Source of the DNA: an uncultured Dehalococcoidales bacterium
Lineage (GTDB): Bacteria > Chloroflexota > Dehalococcoidia > UBA1151 > UBA1328
Reading direction: 5' to 3'
NCBI GenBank assembly: GCA_905614375.1
Contig: CAJQSP010000003.1
Coordinates: 1-64,000 of the forward strand
DNA: 64,000 bases
A program made the position numbers and the translations under genes. This document shows positions 16,745 to 25,781 of the stretch, piece by piece; positions within the stretch are counted from its first letter, which is position 1, and each line of letters opens with the position of its first letter. The notes beneath the pieces are model-generated. The model saw nothing but the letters and a program-made list of their open reading frames with translations, was not told the origin of the DNA and did no database searches.

Positions 16745-17707
16745 ATGACTTCAGCTACTTTAAATACCAAATTCGAGCCAGTCGCAGGCTGGGCGAAGCT
16801 TCCGATGGGTGTGACGTTCCGAGGGGACGCTACTTCTATCGCTGTTGACTCGAAAGACAATGTTTACGTCTTTAACCGCGGTACTGAACCGATTGCGGTG
16901 TTCGACACCGATGGCAATTTTGTTAAAGGAATGGGCCACGGCGAGTTTGTGCGTCCGCACGGCATTGAGATCGACTCGGACGACAACTTATATTTGGTCG
17001 ATGATGATGGTCACATCGTGCAGAAGCGAACCAATGACGGAGAAGTTATCTTCACGCTCGGCAAGAAAGGCGAACCCTGTGAATGGCAGAGCGGTGGAAT
17101 GTTCAATCGTCCAACCGACATCGCCATTCATCCGGTGACCGGGGAACTATTCGTATCGGATGGATACGGTAACTCCCGAATTCACAAATTTGATCCCGAC
17201 GGCAAGCACATCACGTCTTGGGGTGAATCGGGAACTGATCCAGGCCAGTTTAGCCTGCCGCACAACATCAGCATGCTCGGAACCGACAAAGTTATTGTCG
17301 CCGATCGTGAGAACTTTCGATTACAGATATTCACTACTGAAGGCGAATTCATGGAGCAGATTCACATTCATCACCCGATGTCAGTAACCCAAGGCAAGGG
17401 GGGAGACACGGCTTTGTACGTTGGAGAGATGATTCCGCCTCCGGTGCAGCAAGGAGTGTCGAATCTGGGCGCAATGATCGCTGTTCTGTCGGCTGAAGGA
17501 GAATTCTTGCAGCATCTCGGTGGTCCGTTGCCGGGTGAAGGCGTTGGGCAGTTTACTGCACCGCACGGTGTATCGACTGATTCGCAGGGTTCTGTTTATG
17601 CGGCAGAAGTTGCGTGGACGAACTATTTCTCAAGTCCAGAAAACTCAGGAACAGACACAAAGCCATTGGGCGAAGTAGTGAGTCTTCGCAAGTGGAGACG
17701 GGTTTAG
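16745..17707 (+). CDS. NHL-repeat beta-propeller protein (paralogue 1)
   Basis: The 320-residue protein is built almost entirely of NHL repeats, expected to form a six-bladed beta-propeller. Repeat units are visible as SIAVDSKDNVYVFNRG, EFVRPHGIEIDSDDNLYLVD, RPTDIAIHPVTGELFVSDGYGN, SLPHNISML..IVADREN and APHGVSTDSQGSVYAAE. No signal peptide or membrane segment is seen. It resembles the lyase-like propellers related to peptidylglycine alpha-amidating enzymes and SMP-30, but I cannot assign a catalytic reaction. It is the first of three paralogues here; the next begins 78 bases on and is the closest relative. Confidence 0.85.
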   Translation: MTSATLNTKFEPVAGWAKLPMGVTFRGDATSIAVDSKDNVYVFNRGTEPIAVFDTDGNFVKGMGHGEFVRPHGIEIDSDDNLYLVDDDGHIVQKRTNDGEVIFTLGKKGEPCEWQSGGMFNRPTDIAIHPVTGELFVSDGYGNSRIHKFDPDGKHITSWGESGTDPGQFSLPHNISMLGTDKVIVADRENFRLQIFTTEGEFMEQIHIHHPMSVTQGKGGDTALYVGEMIPPPVQQGVSNLGAMIAVLSAEGEFLQHLGGPLPGEGVGQFTAPHGVSTDSQGSVYAAEVAWTNYFSSPENSGTDTKPLGEVVSLRKWRRV

Positions 17708-17784
17708 AGAGCACGCAAATCAACTTCTGTAATGACTCACGCACACGATCTCTTATCAATTCGGTCAAGTAACGAGGAATAATC

Positions 17785-18732
17785 ATGGTCAACGCAGCTA
17801 CTTCAGCAACGGTTTACGAGCCAGTTCCGTACTGGGCAAAACTTCCGCACCCTATGTTCTTCAAGGAAGCGACATCTGTGGCGGTCGACTCGAATGACAA
17901 CGTATATGTGTTCAACCGGGGCGACCACCCGGTCATTGTTTTCGACAAGAACGGAAACTTCCTTGAGACATGGGGAGCGGGCGAGTTCGTACGCCCTCAC
18001 GGTATTACGATCGATGCTGACGACAATCTTTACCTCGCCGACGACGACGCTCACATGGTTGAGAAACGCACAAAAGAAGGTAAGCTCGTCTACCGATTGG
18101 GTGAGAAAGGTAAAGCAGCTGCATGGCAGGAGGGCGATCCGTTTAATCGTCCTACTCACGTTGCAATTCACCCAGAATCGGGAGATCTGTTCATTTCGGA
18201 TGGCTACGGCAACTCTCGGGTTCACAAATTCGATTCTGATGGAAAACACATCACCTCTTGGGGTTCGCCGGGTTCGCTACAGGGTCAGTTCTCTCTTCCA
18301 CACAATATTGCGATGAACGGCACCGACAAAATCACGGTTGCTGATCGAGAAAACTTCCGCCTTCAGACATTTACGACCGATGGTGGATTCGTGAAGCAGA
18401 TTCACTCGCATCGTCCGATTGCCATTACCAATGGCAAAGGCGACGACACTAACTTGTATGTTGCCGAGGCAGGACCTCCTCCAGTTCAGGAAGGCGTGCG
18501 ACGCCTTGGACGTCGGGTCGTCGTAATGGATCGAGAAGGCAACGAAGTTACTCGGTTCGGGAATGAACTTGGTGGTGAGGGACCCGATCAGTTCATCGCA
18601 CCGCATGCAATGGCGGTCGACTCTGAAGGATCTGTTTATGTAGCCGAAGTTTCGTATACGGCGTTCGGATCGTTGCAGGACCCTGTGCGAGAAGTCACAA
18701 GCCTGCGTAAATGGGCACGGGTGAGCGGATAG
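17785..18732 (+). CDS. NHL-repeat beta-propeller protein (paralogue 2)
   Basis: The 315-residue protein is a close tandem paralogue of the preceding NHL gene; both share YEPVPYWAKL/FEPVAGWAKL openings and the same blade order (AVDSNDNVYVFNRGD, EFVRPHGITIDADD, RPTHVAIHPESGDLFISDGYGN). The ATG has GAGGA at a spacing of 6, better than its upstream neighbour. A six-bladed propeller in the cytoplasm is expected; the ligand is unknown. The arrangement points to a local duplication followed by divergence. It is probably co-transcribed with the PPOX gene that starts 32 bases after its stop. Confidence 0.85.
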   Translation: MVNAATSATVYEPVPYWAKLPHPMFFKEATSVAVDSNDNVYVFNRGDHPVIVFDKNGNFLETWGAGEFVRPHGITIDADDNLYLADDDAHMVEKRTKEGKLVYRLGEKGKAAAWQEGDPFNRPTHVAIHPESGDLFISDGYGNSRVHKFDSDGKHITSWGSPGSLQGQFSLPHNIAMNGTDKITVADRENFRLQTFTTDGGFVKQIHSHRPIAITNGKGDDTNLYVAEAGPPPVQEGVRRLGRRVVVMDREGNEVTRFGNELGGEGPDQFIAPHAMAVDSEGSVYVAEVSYTAFGSLQDPVREVTSLRKWARVSG

Positions 18733-18763
18733 TTTCTGAACGTTTTCGTATTAGGAGTGAATG

Positions 18764-19237
18764 ATGAGCCCTGCAGCCGGAAAAATGTCGACTGAAGAGA
18801 TCAATGAATTTTTGTCGCTACCGATCATCGCTCGTATTGGAACTGTAAAACCTGATGGCTCCCCTCACGTCGCTGCAATGTGGCAGCAGTGGGATGGCGA
18901 GTCGATGTGGGTTATTTCTCGTAGTAAGTCGAGTTGGTACGAAAACCTAAGTCAGGAACCTCGTGTGTGCATTCTGTGCGCGGATGACGTTGATCCAGCA
19001 CACACGCGGGTGACTGTTGAGGGTGTTGCCGAAGTGGTTGAAGGACCAGTTTCTCTGGTAGGGCGCACGAAAGAAATCGCTGACGAGATGGCTATTCGAT
19101 ATATGGGGTCTGATGGTCCGACCTACGCGGCGAAGACGGCTGATCGACTGAGGTATCTCGTGAAGGTGATGCCGACGAAAATTACTTCGTGGCGTGGCGA
19201 ATGGCATCCTCGGTACATAGTTACCGAAAGCGACTAA
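18764..19237 (+). CDS. Pyridoxamine 5'-phosphate oxidase-fold (PPOX) flavoprotein
   Basis: The 157-residue protein has the split beta-barrel of the PPOX class, which binds FMN or F420. Evidence is the opening EEINEFLSLPIIARIGTV, then KPDGSPHVAAMWQQWDG, SRSKSSWYENL and VTVEGVAEVVEG, which follow the family pattern of a phosphate-binding Arg/Lys strand and a dimer interface. F420-dependent reductases and FMN-binding oxidases both look like this. Two ATGs occur at 18761 and 18764; AGGAG spacing favours the second. It follows the NHL pair on the same strand and converges with the ClbS/DinB-like gene. Confidence 0.8.
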   Translation: MSPAAGKMSTEEINEFLSLPIIARIGTVKPDGSPHVAAMWQQWDGESMWVISRSKSSWYENLSQEPRVCILCADDVDPAHTRVTVEGVAEVVEGPVSLVGRTKEIADEMAIRYMGSDGPTYAAKTADRLRYLVKVMPTKITSWRGEWHPRYIVTESD

Positions 19238-19241
19238 TTGC

Positions 19242-19697
19242 CTAATTACTGGAGGCGTGTGATTTTTTCGAGGCCCATATTCTGATCTGCGTGCCGTGTT
19301 CCTGATAGTGAAGTACGGTGCAGGAATCGATCAATTCGCGAAACGGGTCAAACGGTTCGAAGTATGCACTTGGTGCTTTCGTTAGTTGATCACGTAGCGA
19401 ACGATGCACCTCTTCCATCTGCTCAAGAGTTTGGCGAGGAGTGTTGTCTTTTTTTCGCAATGACTCTTGAGCGTTGAATCGATCAACATCGGCGACGGGT
19501 TCGATCGTTTTCCTGTCCAAAGAATTAACCAGCTCCCACTCCCAACTGGTTACGTGACCGACGATGTCGTTCAGCGACATTCCGTCGTGAACACCCGTGA
19601 TTGACATGTCTTCACTGAGAAGTCGGTCAAGTGAATTTCTGAACTGTCGCCAGTTATCGTCTATGGCAGCCAAAATAGTGTTTTTACGATCTTTCAT
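19242..19697 (-). CDS. ClbS/DfsB-like four-helix bundle protein
   Basis: About 151 residues with the DinB-superfamily outline of ClbS/DfsB proteins: an N-terminal helix (ILAAIDDNWRQF), the loop DGMSLNDIVGHVTSWEWELV containing the conserved GHVTSWE, and a C-terminal segment HYQEHGTQIRIW with a candidate ligand His. ClbS proteins hydrolyse cyclopropane warheads of colibactin, but most relatives are uncharacterised. The ATG at 19697 has CGGAG at a spacing of 7. It lies on the opposite strand inside the NHL cluster, convergent with the PPOX gene. Confidence 0.72.
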   Translation of the reverse strand: MKDRKNTILAAIDDNWRQFRNSLDRLLSEDMSITGVHDGMSLNDIVGHVTSWEWELVNSLDRKTIEPVADVDRFNAQESLRKKDNTPRQTLEQMEEVHRSLRDQLTKAPSAYFEPFDPFRELIDSCTVLHYQEHGTQIRIWASKKSHASSN

Positions 19698-19919
19698 ATT
19701 GAAGCTCCGGGTGTCGTCAGGCGACTTGGTCGTGCGTCGCAATTCTCCTATCCTACCCTTTCCGTCCAGAACCAGAAAAGGACTAATTGGTGGTTATGGA
19801 CGTGTTGCTGGCAGGAATTATTGGGAGATTGCGTTGACAGGATTCCTTGGGAGGGCTAGCGTGGCGAACCCGTGTGGATGCACACGTTTCGATCTTTGTA
19901 ATCTGATGGTGGCGAAAAT

Positions 19920-20813
19920 ATGACGACGGTTGGTGAAGGCAAATTTCAATATGAAGTAGACCGAGATTGGCTACGACACAAACCAGCATTTTGGGAACTT
20001 GGGCAATGTGCGGACGTAGGAGTCGATTCGCAAGATCGTGTGTGGCTGTTCAGCCGTTCAAAACACCCTGTCACTTGCTGGACCGCTGACGGTCAGTTCA
20101 TCGGCTCATGGGGCGATCTTGGTCAGGACGAAGGAGAGTTCAGGGTTCCACACGGAGTGTTTGTCGACAAGGACGATCACATCTGGCTCGCCGATCACCA
20201 GACTCACCAGGTAACGAAGCATAACGAGAATGGCGATGTGCTGATGGAGCTCGGGACTCATGGTTACGCTAACATCACTGTTACTTCGACGAACGAGCAG
20301 GGCGCACCTTTCAATATGCCAACAGGTCTTGCGACCGCGACGGATGGTCGCTTGTTCGTAACAGACGGATACGCCAATCGTCGAGTGCACCGATTCAGTT
20401 CCGATGGTCAGCTCGAACATTCTTGGGGTGAGGCTGGTAAAGGACCCGGACAATTTTCGATTCTTCACAAAGTCGGAGTCGATAAGAACAACAAGGTTTA
20501 CATTTGCGATAGAGAGAACAACCGAATTCAGATATTCGACGAAAATGGTAACTACCTGACCGAATGGAACGATGTTGTTGGTCCAGGCGATATTTTCTTC
20601 GATGACGAGATTGTTTACGTCGTAGAGCAGGGCGGCGGTAATGGCGTTTCGATTTGGACTCTTGAGGGCGAACTAATTACTCGCTGGCGCGGAAATCCTG
20701 AAGCGAGTCAGGCTGCGCACGGTGGTTGGTTCGATTCAAAGGGCAACATTTACGTTGCAGAGATCGGCGAGCCGGGGCAGGGCCAAAGAGTTACCAAGTT
20801 CAGCTTGATTTAG
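19920..20813 (+). CDS. NHL-repeat beta-propeller protein (paralogue 3)
   Basis: The 297-residue protein is an NHL/SMP-30-like propeller: CADVGVDSQDRVWLFSRS, FRVPHGVFVDKDDHIWLAD, NMPTGLATATDGRLFVTDGYAN, FSILHKVGVDKNNKVYICDREN, then WFDSKGNIYVAE. It is more distant from paralogues 1 and 2 than they are from each other, judging by eye. No signal peptide is visible. It shares the strand with the other two but is separated by the minus-strand ClbS-like gene, so it has its own promoter in the 222-base gap. The function is unknown. Confidence 0.84.
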   Translation: MTTVGEGKFQYEVDRDWLRHKPAFWELGQCADVGVDSQDRVWLFSRSKHPVTCWTADGQFIGSWGDLGQDEGEFRVPHGVFVDKDDHIWLADHQTHQVTKHNENGDVLMELGTHGYANITVTSTNEQGAPFNMPTGLATATDGRLFVTDGYANRRVHRFSSDGQLEHSWGEAGKGPGQFSILHKVGVDKNNKVYICDRENNRIQIFDENGNYLTEWNDVVGPGDIFFDDEIVYVVEQGGGNGVSIWTLEGELITRWRGNPEASQAAHGGWFDSKGNIYVAEIGEPGQGQRVTKFSLI

Positions 20814-20835
20814 TGCCAGTATTGATGCATACCCG

Positions 20836-21315
20836 CTACCCCTCAGGGCAGTCGTGTTCTATGCCTGACAAAACTAGGTGAGTTGCGTTCACGTGGAAGC
20901 CGTGTCGTTCGTGGACTCTGTTGATAAACTCTTGCACGAGTTCGTCGTCAAGCGGGAGCGTACGTCCGCAGCTGGTGCATTGAAGATGGTGATGATTTGA
21001 CTGGCTGATCCATTCGAACACGGTGTCGCCCGGACTGAGGCGGGATTCTGCGACTAGGCCGACCCCGCCGAGATCACTCAGCACTCGATAAACGGTCGAT
21101 TGATCGAATTTTGCCCCAAGAGTCGCAAGTGCTTCGATTACTTCGGCGACCGTTACGTGTCCATGGGTGGTTAGCAGCACATCGATCACCGCAAGACGCG
21201 CTGGAGTAGCTCGGAGGCCTGAACCGCGCAGAACGTCGGACGGCGATTGATTAAGCTGTGTCATTCGAATCGATTGGTTCTCTATGGTTGAAGGGTTAGT
21301 CGATGAGTCTGACAT
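20836..21315 (-). CDS. Fur-family transcriptional regulator
   Basis: About 159 residues: an N-terminal winged helix (GLRATPARLAVIDVL, HVTVAEVIEAL, KFDQSTVYRVLSDL) and a C-terminal metal domain with SNHHHLQCTSCGRTLPL. One CxxC is present, but the second CxxC common in Zur and Fur is reduced to a single Cys in EHDCPEG, so the structural zinc site may be altered. Fur, Zur and PerR cannot be separated from the sequence alone. I start at ATG 21315; ATG 21264 is a shorter option. It is divergent from the interrupted SRPBCC gene and convergent with NHL paralogue 3. Confidence 0.85.
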   Translation of the reverse strand: MSDSSTNPSTIENQSIRMTQLNQSPSDVLRGSGLRATPARLAVIDVLLTTHGHVTVAEVIEALATLGAKFDQSTVYRVLSDLGGVGLVAESRLSPGDTVFEWISQSNHHHLQCTSCGRTLPLDDELVQEFINRVHERHGFHVNATHLVLSGIEHDCPEG

Positions 21316-21366
21316 GGTCGCATATGAATCGGATGTTATTTGTCGTTTTCGCCATTTAGGTTTCAA

Positions 21367-21795
21367 ATGTCTTCCAGTGTCTTGATCGCCGCTCCGTCGG
21401 AACGCGTGTGGATGCTGGTCGACGATGCCAGTCACTGGAGTGAATGGTCGGGTGTCGTAGATGAAGTTTGGAAGACTCCGAATTGCCTCGATTGGCAATT
21501 TGGGCACAAGTGAATTTTTCGTCTTTTGATGACCCGTAAGAAAGTTTCGTTCAACGTGACGGTCACTCTATACGAGATGGACAAGACGATCGAATGGAGT
21601 TCGAAGAAATTCTCGATCACGGCGGTGTCTTCGATTTCTATAGAGCCTGAAGGAACTGGTTGTCGAGTGGTAGATCAGAAAGTTTTTTCTAGTCCGTTGC
21701 TGCCGATTCGTCTTGCTCATCCTCGTTGGCTGATACGCGTGATGACCGAACGTTGGCTTGGCGACATGAAGAAAACCGCAGCGATGTCTTCGTGA
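21367..21795 (+). pseudogene. SRPBCC-fold (polyketide cyclase-like) gene broken by one in-frame TGA
   Basis: From ATG 21367 the frame reads a typical SRPBCC opening (SSSVLIAAPSERVWMLVDD, then HWSEWSG), stops at TGA 21511-21513 after 48 codons, and continues in the same frame to 21795 with the rest of the fold (VSFNVTVTLYEMDKTIEW, FSITAVSSISIEPEG). The two halves give about 142 residues, a normal family length. No bSECIS-like hairpin follows the TGA, so selenocysteine is unlikely. It is probably a point nonsense mutation (TGG or CGA to TGA) or a consensus error. The next gene is broken in the same way. Confidence 0.75.
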
Positions 21796-21821
21796 CCGTG
21801 CTAGATCGAAGCAATTAACGG

Positions 21822-22595
21822 GTGATGATGGTGTTCGCTCACGCCGATGACGAGACATTGCTCGCCGGGGCGCTGATTTCCAAGCTGGTTTCGGATGGAC
21901 ACGAAGTTAGGGTGCTGTGTCTTGCTCCCGGTGACGGTGATCGAGTCAGGCGTCTACGGGGCGCCTGCGCTGATCTGGGCGTGAGTGAAGTAGAGACATT
22001 GCGCTTCGTTGAGAGTCGAATGTGGCCAAACGACGCTGGTACTCCCAGTGAATCACCCACAGCACGTCTTAATCTTCAAATATCGCTCGTTCCTAGTACT
22101 GAACTGGCGCGCAAGATAGCTGGAAGGATTTCGGAGAGCGCTCCTGATATTGTTTTGACTCATTCTTCCTATGGTGACTACGGAAATTCCGATCCTGCTG
22201 CCGCTTTTCAGGCGACTAGGTTGGCTGTTGAGTCTGTAGACGGCGAGTCGATTAGCTTCTGTTCACTTGAATGGTCACGTTGGGTGGTACGGATCAATGT
22301 ACGACTGATGCGTGTTGGCGGGAGGAGTATCCGAAAGATGGGTCCCGACGGTTCGTTTGATCTAGCGCTGGCTTTAAATCGTCCGAATTAGCCGACTATA
22401 TCTATCGATGTTTCTTCGGAGCTAGGCGTTAGACGGAAGGCTTCTCGTTTGTACCGAACTGAGATTGCAAAAAGACCACTTCCTATGCGATTGCTTGAGT
22501 GGGTACCGCTGATCTTGCAACGATCATTTCTCGGTAAGGCGAAACTGAGAGTTGAGTTGACACCCGAGAGATTCGATCAGACATCTGGTTTTTGA
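21822..22595 (+). pseudogene. PIG-L/LmbE-type deacetylase gene broken by one in-frame TAG
   Basis: The first 189 codons encode the N-terminal part of a PIG-L (LmbE) deacetylase: VFAHADDETLLAGA holds the His and Asp-Asp of the zinc site. The TAG at 22389-22391 stops it, but the same frame continues to TGA 22593-22595 with a convincing family C terminus (SIDVSSELGVRRKASRLYRTEI). Full length would be about 256 residues, the family norm. The usual third zinc ligand motif GHPDH is replaced by GNSDP, suggesting that activity was already lost. The first codon is GTG at 21822, followed by two ATGs. Confidence 0.75.
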
Positions 22596-22636
22596 ATCGG
22601 GAACGATTGTTCGGCGTTAGTTGTTATTAAACAAAA

Positions 22637-22670
22637 AAACACCCCAGACTGATTACAGTCCGGGGTGTTT
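22637..22670 (-). terminator. Terminator of sigA
   Basis: Arms 22637-22651 and 22656-22670 pair over 15 bases with one mismatch, which in the minus-strand RNA is a G-U wobble. The loop is four bases. It follows the sigA stop and ends in a T-rich run in that direction. A/T-rich flanks on both sides could also stop transcription from the PIG-L side. Confidence 0.85.
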
Positions 22671-22691
22671 TAGTTTTTGACTTAGTGTTGG

Positions 22692-24254
<1,563 letters not shown>

Positions 24255-24255
24255 C

Positions 24256-24275
24256 AAATATCCGGACAGATATTT
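24256..24275 (-). promoter_or_regulatory. Hairpin directly upstream of the sigA start codon
   Basis: AAATATC (24256-24262) and GATATTT (24269-24275) form a perfect 7-bp stem with a 6-base loop, one base before the ATG. It covers the place where a ribosome-binding site should be, so it may limit sigA translation. It is weak in G-C pairs. Confidence 0.4.
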
Positions 24276-24410
24276 AACTTCAGGTCATTCGTACTACTGC
24301 CTATCGCGCGGCATTCCCTACTAATCTCGCAGGGTTCACCACTAGTTGATAATCGTGGTAATCACTCAAGTTTTAGATACAACCAAAACAATTTGCGATA
24401 CCGGACGAGC

Positions 24411-24433
24411 AAGTTTGGGGGTCCCCCAAACTT
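24411..24433 (-). promoter_or_regulatory. Perfect 11-bp hairpin in the sigA leader
   Basis: AAGTTTGGGGG (24411-24421) and CCCCCAAACTT (24423-24433) are separated by a single T. The element lies in the predicted leader of the sigA mRNA. No T-run follows, so it is not a clear terminator. It may be a protein-binding palindrome or an mRNA-stabilising structure. The rest of 24255-24609 holds the sigA promoter and no gene. Confidence 0.5.
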
Positions 24434-24467
24434 AGCCGCGTTCATTTACCAATCCAACCGACCTTTT

Positions 24468-24496
24468 ATTATACGCCTTTTGGTATGTGTTCTAAA
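24468..24496 (-). promoter_or_regulatory. Predicted sigA promoter
   Basis: On the minus strand TTTAGA (24496-24491), a 17-base spacer and a perfect TATAAT (24473-24468) form a promoter. Transcription would start near 24461, giving sigA a leader of about 207 nucleotides. Confidence 0.6.
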
Positions 24497-24609
24497 AGGG
24501 GGGTAGGTCGAAATTGGTTACGAATTACGTCGTTTTGCATCCCGATATCTGTCGGGAAATGGCCTTCTTATCGTTGCGATAGATATGGTTTCTGAGGAAT
24601 AAATTCGAC

Positions 24610-25641
24610 TTAATCCCAGTTGATGACGAACTTACCGGGCGCTCCTGACGAGAACTCTTCGTAGGCCTGTGCAGCTTCCTCGATGTTCGATCGAGAAGTG
24701 ATGACTGAACCCAAGGGGACGTTTCTCTCGGCCGTGAATCGAGCTGCTTCCGCAAGACCGAATGTAGAGAATGTCCATGAGCCCATGAGTGTGAGATGTC
24801 GGTGGATGATATGCGGAGTCGGCTGATAAGTTACTTCCCCGCCTTCACCGACCAAGCAAGTTCGACCGAATATACGCGTTGATTCAACTGCTGCTACTCG
24901 AGTAACTGCAAGTCCGGCTGCTTCTAGGCTAGCGTCTGCACCATCGCCGCGAGTCAGTTCTTTGATTTGCTCTGGCGCGTCGTCGTTAGATGCGTCGACA
25001 GTCGCCCAAGCACCGGAATCGGCAGCCATTTTGAGTCGTTCAGTTGAAACATCTACCGCGATAATTCTCGCGCCCATTTCGGCTCCGAACATGGTGGCAG
25101 CAAGCCCAACCGGACCCTGACCAAATACGGCAAGTACATCGCGTCCTGATACTTCGAGCTTCTTTAAAGCTTGAAACGCCGTGCTCGCACCGCATGCCAA
25201 GTATGCCCCAACTTCGTAATCGACTTCGTCGGGGAGTGTTACGCATGTCGATTCGTGGGCGACCATGTAATCGCCGTGTCCGCCATGCATCGAACCACCG
25301 TAGTAAATCTTTTTTTCAGTTACTTCGCACAATTGTTGCCAACCGGTTAGGCAGTATTCGCACTGGCGGCAACCTTCGTAGTGATGCTGGATGATTCGGT
25401 CACCGACTTTGAGTCCTTTCACATTTGGCCCAAGTGCAACTACTTCGCCACAGGGTTCGTGCCCGGGTCGTATTAATTGTCCTTCGTGTTCGTTCGGCGA
25501 AGCGGTGCGGTATCGGGAGAAGTCGGATCCACACAATCCTGAAGATCGTAGCTTGACTAGGACTTGCTCGGATACGGGTTCAACGTCTGGAAAATCGATA
25601 ACCTCTGCCACGCTGTTTCCGTGAAATGCAACTCCACGCAT
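24610..25641 (-). CDS. Zinc-dependent medium-chain dehydrogenase (threonine/sorbitol dehydrogenase-like)
   Basis: The 343-residue MDR-family enzyme has catalytic zinc residues in SSGLCGSDF (Cys) and RPGHEPCGEV (His-Glu), and a structural zinc site made of four Cys in GCRQCEYCLTGWQQLC. The nucleotide-binding motif is FGQGPVGLAA, with an acidic residue at the end of the second strand (AVDVS) favouring NAD(H). It oxidises an alcohol or polyol to the ketone; the substrate is unknown. It starts at ATG 25641, divergent from the aminotransferase. The GHEP form, with Glu after His, is normal in this family. Confidence 0.88.
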   Translation of the reverse strand: MRGVAFHGNSVAEVIDFPDVEPVSEQVLVKLRSSGLCGSDFSRYRTASPNEHEGQLIRPGHEPCGEVVALGPNVKGLKVGDRIIQHHYEGCRQCEYCLTGWQQLCEVTEKKIYYGGSMHGGHGDYMVAHESTCVTLPDEVDYEVGAYLACGASTAFQALKKLEVSGRDVLAVFGQGPVGLAATMFGAEMGARIIAVDVSTERLKMAADSGAWATVDASNDDAPEQIKELTRGDGADASLEAAGLAVTRVAAVESTRIFGRTCLVGEGGEVTYQPTPHIIHRHLTLMGSWTFSTFGLAEAARFTAERNVPLGSVITSRSNIEEAAQAYEEFSSGAPGKFVINWD

Positions 25642-25781
25642 GTTCGATTCTCCTTGCTTAGGTGCCGAGATTCAGCATCTGTTTTTGAAAGTTGGAGCAA
25701 TGTATATCAGCGAAACAGGGGAAATTGGCTTTGCAGTCGGCTCAAAGCGGAAGTAAGCTTGCCCCGCCTGACTAATAAGAC

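Noticed and set aside
21316..21507. N-terminal extension of the Fur regulator to 21507
   Set aside because: The added 64 residues are unlike any Fur head and overlap the divergent SRPBCC start and its promoter region.
21511..21513. Selenocysteine at the in-frame TGA of the SRPBCC gene
   Set aside because: No hairpin with an apical GGU follows, the family has no selenoproteins that I know of, and the next gene is broken by TAG, so nonsense is simpler.
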